A DNA stretch of 43,651 bases. Origin: Deltaproteobacteria bacterium. GTDB lineage: Bacteria > Myxococcota_A > Polyangia > JACPQR01. The DNA lies in contig JACPQR010000224.1 of assembly GCA_016190375.1 (NCBI GenBank), positions 1-43,651 on the forward strand. The letters run 5' to 3'. A model generated the notes under the pieces. The model was not told where the DNA came from, made no database searches, and worked only from the letters and a program-made list of their open reading frames with translations. Made by a program: the position numbers and the translations under genes. This document shows, piece by piece, positions 1-9,000 of the stretch (the stretch's first letter is position 1; each line of letters begins with the position of its first letter).

Positions 1-830
1 CTCACCTGCGCTCCGCCCGAGACACTGAGCCCATAGCCCAAGGCGCCATCGCTCTCCTGCGCCTGCGTGTCCGACACCACCAGGTCCGCTGCCGTCAGCA
101 CGGTGCCTCCTTCGAAGGCCGACACGCCGGCGGCGCGGTTTCGCTCGAGCGCCGCCCGCTCGAGCCTCACCTGCGCTCCGCCCGAGACACTGAGCCCATA
201 GCCCAAGGCGCCATCGCTCTCCTGCGCCTGCGTGTCCGACACCACCAGGTCCGCTGCCGTCAGCGCGGTGCGTTCCTCGCCAACGTTCACTCCGACAACG
301 CGGTTTCGCTCGAGCACCGCCCGCTCGAGCCTCACCTGCGCGCCACCGAAGGCATCAAGCCCGATGCCGTATGTGCCATCGCTGTCCTGGCCCTGCGTGT
401 CCGACACGACCAGGTCCGTCGCCGTCAGCGCGGTGCTCAATTCTGCGACCGTCAACCCCACTACCCCGTTTCTTGCGAGCACGGCTCGCTCGAGCGTCAC
501 CTGCCCTCCGCCAAGAACCTCAAGACCCCAGCCGCCGTCGCGGTATGTCTCGCGCGTCCGGGTGTCCGAGACCACCAGGTCCGCCGCCGTCAAGACGGTA
601 CCTTCGCCCGAGATCCTGACTCCAACCTGGTGATTTCGGTCCAGCACCACCCGATCGAGCGTGACCTGCGCACCGCCCCAGGCATTGAGGCCGTAGCCGA
701 AGCCGAGGTCGTTCTCCCGCGCCTGCGTTCTCGAGACGACGAGGTCCGCTGCCGTCAGCGCGGTCCCCTCTTCCGCGACTAGCACGCCGATGTCGCGGTT
801 TCGCTCGATCACCACCCGCTCGAGCGTCAC
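1..830 (-). repeat. 165-bp coding tandem repeats (array A)
   Basis: Successive units begin, reading the minus strand, at 830, 665, 500, 335, 170 and 5, an exact 165-bp period equal to 55 codons. Bases 1-99 are identical to 166-264, so at least one unit was duplicated or gene-converted recently. The array continues past the left edge. Confidence 0.9.
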
Positions 831-1724
831 CTGGGCGCCACCAGACGCCACGAGCCCTCGGCCATACTCACCCCCGTCGCTCGCGGTGTCGCGGACCACC
901 AGTTCCCTCACCTCCACCGACCCGCCGTCTCCCACGACAAGACCAACTCGAGTCGCGTCACGCACCACCACGCCGTACACCTCGGCCGTCCCCTCCGCTG
1001 GGGAAACATCGACTCCTCCTTCGGCACCGCCGACCTGTAGGTCTCGTACGACCACCGCAGCCCTCAGGGTCAGAGCCGCGGCTTCCGCACCCGGAGCCGA
1101 GGGAGCGATCCGCGTCTCGAGCACGCAGGCACCCAGCACCGTCACCGCTCGATCGATCCGGACCTCTTCGTCGAACAGCCCCTTTGAGAGCGCGATCACG
1201 TCGCCGTCGTTCGCCGCGGCCACCGCGTCCGCGATCCAGCCGAACGGTCGCTCGCGGGTTCCGTCGCCACCCGCCGGCTCGCCCACCCTCACGTAGATGA
1301 CGCGCGCGTCCTCGGGGATCTCGGCGGGCCATTCGCCCTCCGGGCACGGCGGGCCGATCCGCTCGCAACCGCGACGGCCGGGGAAGTGCGCCTCATCCTC
1401 GGCGCAGTCCTGCCGGCCTCCCTCCGGCCACGGGTCGCAGGTGACGAGCGCAGCGTTGTCCGGATCGACCTTCTCGCGCCAGCCCTCGGGGCAGGGCGTC
1501 ATGCGCGGGAGCTCGGGAGTGACGGGCCGCGCGGGCGGCGCTGGCGGCGCGGGCGGTGCCGGCGGCTCAGGCTCGGCGATCTCAGGACCCCACGACGACG
1601 CATCCTTGCGCGGGCCTGCGTCGTCGCCACCGTGAGGAATCTCGCCTCCTTCCGAGCAACCAAGCCCCACCAGAGTGGTCGAGACGAGCAGCAAGCCCAC
1701 GACCGCCAGCATTCCGCGCCTCAT
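1..1724 (-). CDS. Beta-helix repeat lipoprotein, C-terminus beyond the window (tandem paralogue A)
   Basis: The gene runs off the left edge, so only the first ~574 residues are visible. The start ATG (1724-1722) overlaps the TGA of the next gene upstream in an ATGA arrangement, implying translational coupling. The N-terminus is a signal peptide ending in GLGC, followed by a DDAG/KDAS-type linker, a Pro-rich stretch (EPEPPAPPAPP) and a Cys-containing segment (TPCPEGW, GCERIGPPCPEGEW). A DUF1565-like entry to a right-handed beta-helix follows (GDGTRERPFGWIADAV). From about residue 299 the protein is a run of 55-residue repeats with the core VTLERAVLERN and ALTAADLVVSDT; five full units and part of a sixth are in view. 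It is almost the same protein as its neighbour at 1721-4342. Likely an exported, lipid-anchored surface protein; binding or enzymatic role unknown. Confidence 0.85.
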   Translation of the reverse strand, partial: MRRGMLAVVGLLLVSTTLVGLGCSEGGEIPHGGDDAGPRKDASSWGPEIAEPEPPAPPAPPAPPARPVTPELPRMTPCPEGWREKVDPDNAALVTCDPWPEGGRQDCAEDEAHFPGRRGCERIGPPCPEGEWPAEIPEDARVIYVRVGEPAGGDGTRERPFGWIADAVAAANDGDVIALSKGLFDEEVRIDRAVTVLGACVLETRIAPSAPGAEAAALTLRAAVVVRDLQVGGAEGGVDVSPAEGTAEVYGVVVRDATRVGLVVGDGGSVEVRELVVRDTASDGGEYGRGLVASGGAQVTLERVVIERNRDIGVLVAEEGTALTAADLVVSRTQARENDLGFGYGLNAWGGAQVTLDRVVLDRNHQVGVRISGEGTVLTAADLVVSDTRTRETYRDGGWGLEVLGGGQVTLERAVLARNGVVGLTVAELSTALTATDLVVSDTQGQDSDGTYGIGLDAFGGAQVRLERAVLERNRVVGVNVGEERTALTAADLVVSDTQAQESDGALGYGLSVSGGAQVRLERAALERNRAAGVSAFEGGTVLTAADLVVSDTQAQESDGALGYGLSVSGGAQV

Positions 1725-4342
1725 CTACGCTCCGGAGGGATGATGTCCAGCATCTCGGGCAGCTCCGACTGCTCGAACCGCGCGGTGTCGGTGTTGACGC
1801 AGTTGCCGACGTAGATCACCTGATCCTGCAAGCGCCTGCGGTCGTAGTCATCGACCTGGACGTTCACGCCGATTCGGTTGCCCGACACGATGCCCTCATG
1901 CAGGTCGAGATCCGATCCGGTCGCGACCAGCACCCCGACAAGCGCGTTGTCGGCCGATCGGAACCGCCGAACGTCGAGCGTCGCCCCATCCTCCGACGCG
2001 AGTCCGAAACCACCGCCCGCGCGCCTGCAGGTGTCGACTGCACACGCCTGCTGGGACGTTCGCTCGACGACGAGGTCGACCGCCGTCACGGTTGTCTCCG
2101 CACCAGAAGCCCGAAGCGCGTAGTCCCGGTTGTCGACCATGCAGGATCTCGAGATTGCTGCGCTGGCTCCACCCCAGACGACGACCGACGCGCCGTGACG
2201 TCCGTCGCTCTCCCTGGAAGGCGTGTCGGCAACGACCAAGTCCGCTGCCGTCAACACCGTGCCTTCCCCTCCGACCAGCACTTCGACCTTGCGGTTCCGC
2301 TCGAGCACCGCCCGCTCGAGCGTCACGTGCGCACCGCCCGAGACCTGTAGCCCGTAGCCGACATCGTGATCGCTGGCCTGCGCGAGCGTATCGACAACGA
2401 CCAGGTCCGTTGCCGTCAGCACCGTTGCCTCCTCTCCGACCACTACTCCGGTCGCACGGTTTCGCTCGAGCACCGCTCGGCTGAGTGTCACCTCCGCACC
2501 GCCCGATGCCTGGAGCCCTGTGCCGAAGTCGCCATCGCTCTCCTGCGGGAGCGTGTCCGAGACCGTCAGGTCCGTTGCCGTCAGCGCCGTGCCATCACCT
2601 CCCACTGCCAGCCCGACCGCACGGTTTCGCGCGAACACGGCTCGATCGACCGTGACCTCCGCACCGCCCCACGCTTCGAGCCCGTGGCCGCCAAGGGCGT
2701 CGCTCTCCTGCGCGAGCGTGTCGACGACGACCAGGTCCGTTGCCGTCAGCACCGTTCGTCCTCCTACGACCGCCACTCCGGCCGTTTGGTTTCGCTCGAA
2801 CGCCACTCTGTCGAGCGTCACCCGCGCGCCGTCCGAGGCCTGGAGCCCGTAGCCGCCACTGGCATCGCTGTCCTTCGCAAGCGTGTCCGACACGACCAGG
2901 TCTGTTGCCACCAACGTAGTGTCTTCCTCTGCGATCCACACTCCGAGCGCACGGTTTCGGTCGAAGACGACACGGTCTAGCGTCACCTCCCCACCGCCCC
3001 GGGCCTCGAACCCCCAGCCGAAGTCGCCATCACTCTCCTGCGCGAGCGTGTGCGAGACCACCACGTCCCTTGCCGTCAGTGCCGTGCCTGCGTCTGCGAC
3101 ACGCACTCCGACCGTGCGGTTACGTTCGAGCAACGCACCTTCGAGCGTGACTTGCGCACCGCCCCATGCGGCGAGCCCGAGGCCGCCAGCGACATCGCTC
3201 TCCTGCGACTGGGTGTCCGAGACCACCAGGTCCGTTGCCGTCAGCGCCGTGCCTTCACCCCCGACTGTCAGCCCGACTGCACTGTTTCGCTCGAGGACAG
3301 CTTGGTCGAGCGTCACCTCCCCACCGCTCTGGGCAGCGAGCCCGTAGCCAAAGGCGCCGTCGCTCTCCTGCGCGAGGGTGTCCGACACCACCAGGTTGCT
3401 TGCCGTCAGCGCCGTGCCTTCGTCTGCGACACGCACTCCGACCGTGCGGTTACGCTCGAGCACGGTTCGGTTGAGCGTCACCTCGGCACCCTCGCCCACA
3501 TTGAGCCCGTAGCCCAAGGCGCCGTCGCCTTGGCGGGCAAGCGTGTCCGACACCACGAGGTCCGTGGCCCGGAGCCTCCCACGGAACGACACGGTCACAC
3601 CCACTTCCGTCGCATCGCGCACGAGCACGGAGTGGAGCTCCGCCGCATCCCCAGTTCGCGACACGTCGACCCCGCGCTGCGCACCCCCGACCTGCAGGTC
3701 CCTGACAGCCGCAGCCGCCCTCAGGGTCAGAGCCGCGGGTTCCCCACCCGCAACCGACGGCGCGATCCGCGTCTCGAGCACGCACGCGCCGAGCAGCGTC
3801 ACCGCTCGATCGATCCGCGCCTCCTCGTCGAACAGGCCCTTGGACAGCGCGATCACGTCGCCGTCGCTCGCGGCGGCCACCGCGTCGGCGATCCAGCCGA
3901 ACGGTCGCTCGCGGGTCCCATCGCCTCCCTCCGGCTCACCCGCCCTCACGTACAGGACGCGGGCATCCTCCGGGAGCTCGGCGGGCCATTCGCCTTCCGG
4001 GCACGCGGGGCCGATCCGCTCGCAGCCGGGGCGGCCGGGGAATCGAGCCTCGTCCTCGGCGCAGTCCTGCCGGCCGCCCTCGGGCCAGGGATCGCAGGTC
4101 ACGAGCGCCACGTTGTCAGGGTCGACCTTCTCCCTCCAGCCGTCCGGGCACGGCGTGATGCGCGGGAGATCGGGAGGCGTGGGAGGCGTGGGCGGTGCCG
4201 GCGGCTCGGGCTCGGCGATGTCGGGAGCCCACAGCGACGCATCCTCACGATGGCCTGCATCGACGCCGGACCCGGGAAGATCGGGATCGGAGCAGGCCGA
4301 GCAGAGCAGCAACGACCATACTGCGGCGCGGAGCTTTGCCAT
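1721..4342 (-). CDS. Beta-helix repeat lipoprotein (tandem paralogue B)
   Basis: 873 residues from the ATG at 4342, chosen because it opens a lipoprotein signal (MAKLRAAVWSLLLCSAC) preceded by a GGAAGGGGG-type ribosome site; an upstream in-frame ATG at 4393 adds only a non-signal stretch. After the Cys come an Asp-containing linker, Pro-rich EPEPPAPPTPPTPP, a Cys-rich segment, GDGTRERPFGWIADAV and a first irregular beta-helix turn. Eight canonical 55-residue repeats (VTLxRxVLERN...LTATDLVVSDT...GYGL) follow, then two degenerate units and a short C-terminus ending PPERR. The stop overlaps the start of paralogue A (ATGA). Predicted right-handed parallel beta-helix on the cell surface. The two genes match from signal peptide through repeats, so they are a tandem duplication. 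Function unknown. Confidence 0.88.
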   Translation of the reverse strand: MAKLRAAVWSLLLCSACSDPDLPGSGVDAGHREDASLWAPDIAEPEPPAPPTPPTPPDLPRITPCPDGWREKVDPDNVALVTCDPWPEGGRQDCAEDEARFPGRPGCERIGPACPEGEWPAELPEDARVLYVRAGEPEGGDGTRERPFGWIADAVAAASDGDVIALSKGLFDEEARIDRAVTLLGACVLETRIAPSVAGGEPAALTLRAAAAVRDLQVGGAQRGVDVSRTGDAAELHSVLVRDATEVGVTVSFRGRLRATDLVVSDTLARQGDGALGYGLNVGEGAEVTLNRTVLERNRTVGVRVADEGTALTASNLVVSDTLAQESDGAFGYGLAAQSGGEVTLDQAVLERNSAVGLTVGGEGTALTATDLVVSDTQSQESDVAGGLGLAAWGGAQVTLEGALLERNRTVGVRVADAGTALTARDVVVSHTLAQESDGDFGWGFEARGGGEVTLDRVVFDRNRALGVWIAEEDTTLVATDLVVSDTLAKDSDASGGYGLQASDGARVTLDRVAFERNQTAGVAVVGGRTVLTATDLVVVDTLAQESDALGGHGLEAWGGAEVTVDRAVFARNRAVGLAVGGDGTALTATDLTVSDTLPQESDGDFGTGLQASGGAEVTLSRAVLERNRATGVVVGEEATVLTATDLVVVDTLAQASDHDVGYGLQVSGGAHVTLERAVLERNRKVEVLVGGEGTVLTAADLVVADTPSRESDGRHGASVVVWGGASAAISRSCMVDNRDYALRASGAETTVTAVDLVVERTSQQACAVDTCRRAGGGFGLASEDGATLDVRRFRSADNALVGVLVATGSDLDLHEGIVSGNRIGVNVQVDDYDRRRLQDQVIYVGNCVNTDTARFEQSELPEMLDIIPPERR
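2162..3481 (-). repeat. 165-bp coding tandem repeats (array B)
   Basis: Eight consecutive 55-codon units lie between 3481 and 2162 on the minus strand. Each carries the same landmarks as array A, for example the codons for VVSDT or VVVDT spaced 165 bp apart. Units are more diverged from each other than those at the left end of array A. Confidence 0.88.
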
Positions 4343-4538
4343 CGAGACGCCCCCTTCCTCGACTGCCGGTGTGGGCCGTAGCGTAGCATGCACGGGATGG
4401 GCCTTCGGCGTTCATGCGGCGGGGTCCGATCCGGGTGAGCAAGAACCTGCTCAGTCGAGCCAGATCGGCTCTGCTCAGTGGCCGCCGGACGCGGGCCAGG
4501 CCGATCTCAGGCGGGGGCATGCTTCGTGCTCGACCCGC

Positions 4539-4568
4539 TGGACAGGCGTGGTCGAGGTGTCCTCTAAT
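4539..4568 (+). promoter_or_regulatory. Candidate sigma70-type promoter for the beta-helix lipoprotein at 4591
   Basis: TGGACA (4539-4544) and TCTAAT (4563-4568) are each one base off consensus and separated by 18 bp. A purine-rich ribosome site (GGAGGGGAGAAG) sits directly before the ATG at 4591. It lies in the 248-bp gap between divergent genes; no comparably clear promoter is seen for the minus-strand lipoprotein pair. Pattern match only. Confidence 0.45.
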
Positions 4569-4590
4569 CGCTCGAGACGGAGGGGAGAAG

Positions 4591-6006
4591 ATGGCAACGA
4601 GAGCTCTGGCCGTGAGTGGAGCGTCGCTCTTGCTCGTCGCGGCCTGTTCCGACGAGCCGCCACCGCTCTGTGACGCGGAGGAGCTGACCGACGCGCTCGA
4701 GAGCGCCGGGAGCGGCGACACCGTGCGGGTCGGGAGCTGCCGGGTGAGGGGCTCGTTCACCGTACCGGCGGGCGTCAGCCTGACAGGTGCGGGCCGCGAT
4801 GTGAGCATCCTGGAGGGCCTGTCCAACACGGTCGCGGTGTTCCTGGAGCCGGGAAATGACGGCTCGGCCACGCGTCTCGCCGATCTCGCGGTCGAGTCCG
4901 ACGGCCCCGCCGATCTGGCGGTCCCGTCCGACGGCACCTTCGCGATCGGCGCGCGGGGCGACGGGCAAGGGGTCGTCGCGCTGGAGGCCGTGGACGTACG
5001 AGCGCAACGGGGCTTCGGGATGGGCGCGCAGGATCTGTCCGACCTCGAGATGACGGACGTGACTCTGACCGGTCAGGTCACGCCTGAGAACGCCGCGTAC
5101 TCTCCGGACGGCTGGGCCACGCACGGCCTGGCGCTCCTGCGCATCGGCGAGGCGGCGCTGACCGATGTCACGGTGACGGGCTTCATGGAGTTCGGTGCCG
5201 CCCTCGTCGAGACCTCGACCACGTGGATCGGCGGCGGTGCGCCGCGGAACATCGGCGCCGGCCTGTCCCAGTGGGACGGAGACGCCGATCTTCAGGGTCT
5301 GGACCTCAGCGAGACCCTGGAGCGGGGCATCGAGTTCACGGCCGCCGCCGGGATCTTCTCGTCCGGGGCGAGGGTCGAATCGGTCGGGCTCGTCGTCAAC
5401 GACGGGCAGGCCTACGGACTGTTTCACGACAACGCGTCCGCGGCCCACGTGGACCTCGTGGCCAACGACAACGATTGGCCCGCAGCGTCGGCGCAGTTCT
5501 GCACTTCCTTCGAGATCTCCGGCTCGGCCGGGGAGCTGGCCCGCAACGGGCAAGCCGGGCTCACGGTGATCGAGTCGACCACGGTCGCCGTTGCCGGAGC
5601 GAGGATCGCCGAGACGACGCCCTTCCTCACCCTGCTGCAGGTCGGTGACGAGCAGGTGCAGGACGAAATGGCCGACGGCCTCCAGATCGTGGGGCCGATC
5701 GAGACCCTGACGCTCCAGCGCTTGGTGGTCGCCAACAATGGCCGGGTGGGCATCCTCATCGATCTCAAGGAAGGCGGAGCCGACATCGGGACGAGCGACG
5801 TGACAGTCGAGGGTACTGGCGAGCAGCTCGGCGCAATCGCTCAGCAGGGAAACGTCCCTGACGGGTGGGATAGTGGCGTGACCAGGCAGGGGGCGACCGC
5901 CGAAAACGATCCGGCCCGGACCGAGATGATGGGAGTGAAGCAGATCATCGATCCAGAGCAACTCCCGCAGCTCGGAGCGATCGAAGAGGATCTCGGTCTA
6001 CGCTGA
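4591..6006 (+). CDS. Secreted parallel beta-helix lipoprotein
   Basis: 471 residues. The ATG at 4591 is chosen because GGAGGGGAGAAG precedes it and it opens a textbook lipoprotein signal (MATRALAVSGASLLLVAAC, lipobox VAAC). The mature part begins with a beta-helix entry motif (LCDAEELTDALESAGSGDTVRVGSC, then VPAGVSLTGAGRD), as in proteins that list predicted features along a polysaccharide-lyase-like helix. Regular turns with I/V/L-rich strands and Asn/Asp/Gly corners follow (VVNDGQAYGLFHDN, LVVANNGRVGILI). No catalytic residues could be identified. It is divergent from the repeat lipoprotein pair, of the same general fold but without the 55-residue repeat. It ends 13 bp from the convergent kinase gene. 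Probable surface or secreted protein of unknown ligand. Confidence 0.85.
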   Translation: MATRALAVSGASLLLVAACSDEPPPLCDAEELTDALESAGSGDTVRVGSCRVRGSFTVPAGVSLTGAGRDVSILEGLSNTVAVFLEPGNDGSATRLADLAVESDGPADLAVPSDGTFAIGARGDGQGVVALEAVDVRAQRGFGMGAQDLSDLEMTDVTLTGQVTPENAAYSPDGWATHGLALLRIGEAALTDVTVTGFMEFGAALVETSTTWIGGGAPRNIGAGLSQWDGDADLQGLDLSETLERGIEFTAAAGIFSSGARVESVGLVVNDGQAYGLFHDNASAAHVDLVANDNDWPAASAQFCTSFEISGSAGELARNGQAGLTVIESTTVAVAGARIAETTPFLTLLQVGDEQVQDEMADGLQIVGPIETLTLQRLVVANNGRVGILIDLKEGGADIGTSDVTVEGTGEQLGAIAQQGNVPDGWDSGVTRQGATAENDPARTEMMGVKQIIDPEQLPQLGAIEEDLGLR

Positions 6007-6019
6007 CGGCTCGGTGTCG

Positions 6020-9000
6020 TCAGCCTCCGACGAGATCCTTGTGGCCGGCAACCCGCCGGAGGAAGAGCCCGCGCCATTCCGGATCCGAGATCCCGGCCGC
6101 GATCTCCAGCACGCGTTGCCGCCCCCGCTCGAGCGTCCGCGCCGCATCTTCGGGCCGTCCGTTCGCCGCGAGGCTCTTCACGTGAGCCAGGAAGATCTCG
6201 GCCTCGTCCTCCTCGACGCTCCCGATCTCGTCCCTCAAGGCTACCGCACGCGTCGAGAGCTCGAGGGCCACCGCCGCGTCCCCGGCCGCGAGCGCGGCGC
6301 GTGAGGCCACCGCGAATGCGGAGGCACGGACGCCATGCGCCTGGTGTCCGCCCGCCTGGGCCGCCTCGCGAGCCCGATCCAGCGCACGCAGGGCCTCACC
6401 GGCGCACAGGAGAGCCCTCGACTGGTACACCTGGACGGTGGCCGCAAGCCGGCTGTTGTGAGTCTCCGAAGCGACCTGCGATGCTTCCTCGAGGACTGGC
6501 AAGGCCTCCTCGGGCCGCTCGAGCATGACGAGCGAGTAGCCGAGGTTCGCGAGCGCGTAGCCCTCCATCACCCGAACGCCCACACGGCGGCATCCCGCGA
6601 GCGCAGAACGCAGCGAGGTCTCCGCCTCCTCGTACGCGCCGACCCGGTTGAAGGCATCCGCCAGGTTGGCCTCGGCCCTGGCGGCGCGGCGTACGTCGCC
6701 GCATTCGCGGAAGAGACGAGCTGCAGAGCGATACCCTTCGAGTCTGCCGGCAACGTCGCCCAGAACCCCGGCCGTCTCCCCCCGCCACGCGGCGGCGAGG
6801 GCAGCCACGAGCGGCGTTGCGCCTTCGGCCAGAGTCGTCGCCTCGGAGAGGACCTCGCGGATGTCCGACGTGGAGCCGAAATGGGCCATCGTGGCCGCTC
6901 GACGCGCCAGGACGAGCGCAAGCACGTCGGGCTCGCCGCAGCTCCTCGCGACAGCGACCGCGTGGTCCGAGACCTCGAGCGCTTCCGCCGACCTTCCGGC
7001 CCGCAGAAGCAGGTTGACTCGCTCGATCAGAACGCGTGCGCGCTCGGCCTCGGTCGACGCACTCTCGAGCGAGGCCTCGATCTCGCCTTCGAGCGCGTCC
7101 CGGCGGTCCATGAACTTCAGGGTGTCCACGCGAGCCATCCGGAGGGCGAAGGCCTGGCCTGAAGGGGCGCCCAGCGCCAGCGCCCTGTCGGAGCAGCGAA
7201 GGACGGTCGCGCCGTCGCCACGTCGCGCCGCGGCCAGCGCCGCGGCCGCGTATCGCCGAGCCGCCTCCGGGCACAGGTCGCCGCGCTCGAAGTGGGAAGC
7301 GACCTCCTCGGGCGAGGACTCGGCAGCCGCGTCCAGGTACCGCCCCACCCTCCTATGAAGCTCCCCGCGCAGCTCGTCGGGCAGCATCCGGTACGCGACC
7401 TCGGCGGTCAGCGGGCTCCGGAACTGGTAGTCGCGCTGCCCCATGCGCGTGCGCACACGGGTCGCCATGATCTCCTTCTGGCACAGTGAGGCGAGCACCT
7501 CCCTCGCCTCGGGTACGCCGAGGCTCTCGGCTTCTTCGACAGAGAATGGCCGGCCGAGGACCGACGCACGCTTCGTGAGATCCTTCTCTTCAGGCGAAAG
7601 GTGGTCGAGCCTCGACTGGATCGTCGCCTCGACGGTGACCGGCAACGGGAGGTCGTCGGGCCCCGTGGCGTCGAGGCCGCGGTCGCGCAGCGCCAGGGCC
7701 ATCTGCTCGACGAAGAACGGGTTGCCCCCCGTCAGCTCGGCGATCCGTCGGGTGAGGGGCGCGGCCAGGTCTCTGCCGCTGACCTCACGCGCAATCCGCG
7801 CCACGTCACCGCCGGGTAGACCGTGAAGCACAAGCCTCCGCAGGTTGGACCAGCCGAGCGCCCCTGGGCGTGACTCCTCGAGCTCCGGACGCGCGGTCGC
7901 AAAGATGAACAGGGGCGTCGACTCCATCCGGTCGACCAGGGTCGCGAGCATCTCTAGGGAAGCGTCATCGGCCCACTGGAGGTCCTCGACCAGGAGCGCG
8001 ATCGGGCCCTTCTGCGCCAAGCCCTCGAAGTAGTCGAGGAGCGCGAGGCGGATCCGGTCCGCCATCAACCGCCCGTCGGCCTCTGCGGCCAGAAGCGTCG
8101 GGCTCTCCTCCATCACGACGCCAAGGAGCTCGCCGAGGAAGGATGCCAGCTCGGCGGCCACACCGGGATCCGAGAACGCCTCGCGGGCGATCGTGCGGAC
8201 CGCAGCCCGGCGCTCCTCGGCCGGCGCGCCTCCGCCGATGCGCGGCCACCCGCGGAGCAGCGTCCCCATCCTCGATCGTCCCTCGAGCGCGGACCGGAAC
8301 AGCGAGAGCGACACGTCCCGCGACGTCGGGAGCGACTGGCCAGTCAGCCAGATTCGTTCGGGGAAATCTCCGAGGAGGCGCTCCGTCTCGCGACGAAGGC
8401 GCGTCTTGCCCATTCCCGCGGGTCCCACCACGAGCATCGTCACCGCACGCTCCTCGTCGAGCGTGGCCCGCAGTGCCGCCTGGATCTGCGCGAGATCTGG
8501 ATCCCGGCCGAGCGTCGGACGCTCGAGCGAATCACCGGTACCCGCGGACGGCCAGTTCGGCGAGATCTCGACGCACACCTCGAGGAGCCCGTCCGCCGCG
8601 GGCTGGATCCGGAAGGCTCCCTCGAGCCCCCGCGCGGTCTCGGGATCGACCGCGACGCCTTCGAGGCACGCCGCGCAGCCCCGCTCCGCTTTCTGCAGGA
8701 CTGCCCCGGAGAGTCCGGCGCCCGACATCGTGGCCCAGCCGGAGACGACGGCCATCGCTCGCGCCGCCGCACGGGCGCACAGCGCCGCCGCCGTCGCGCG
8801 CACACCTTCGTCTCCCTCCCAGGAGTGGCCGCCGAAAGCGGCAATCGCGCGCTCGTCGAGGAGCGACTGAAGGGTCCCCCCTCTCTCGAGGACGGCACTC
8901 TCGAGCCCGGCCATATCGGAAACGCCCTCGGCGAGCAGGACCGCGACGACGCGCTGCTCTGCGGTCGTGATCAGTGACCGCCCGGGACCCCGCGCGATGG

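Noticed and set aside
1..3481. The regularly spaced 165-bp repeats as a CRISPR array
   Set aside because: The repeats are coding, in frame, 55 codons long and have no spacers.
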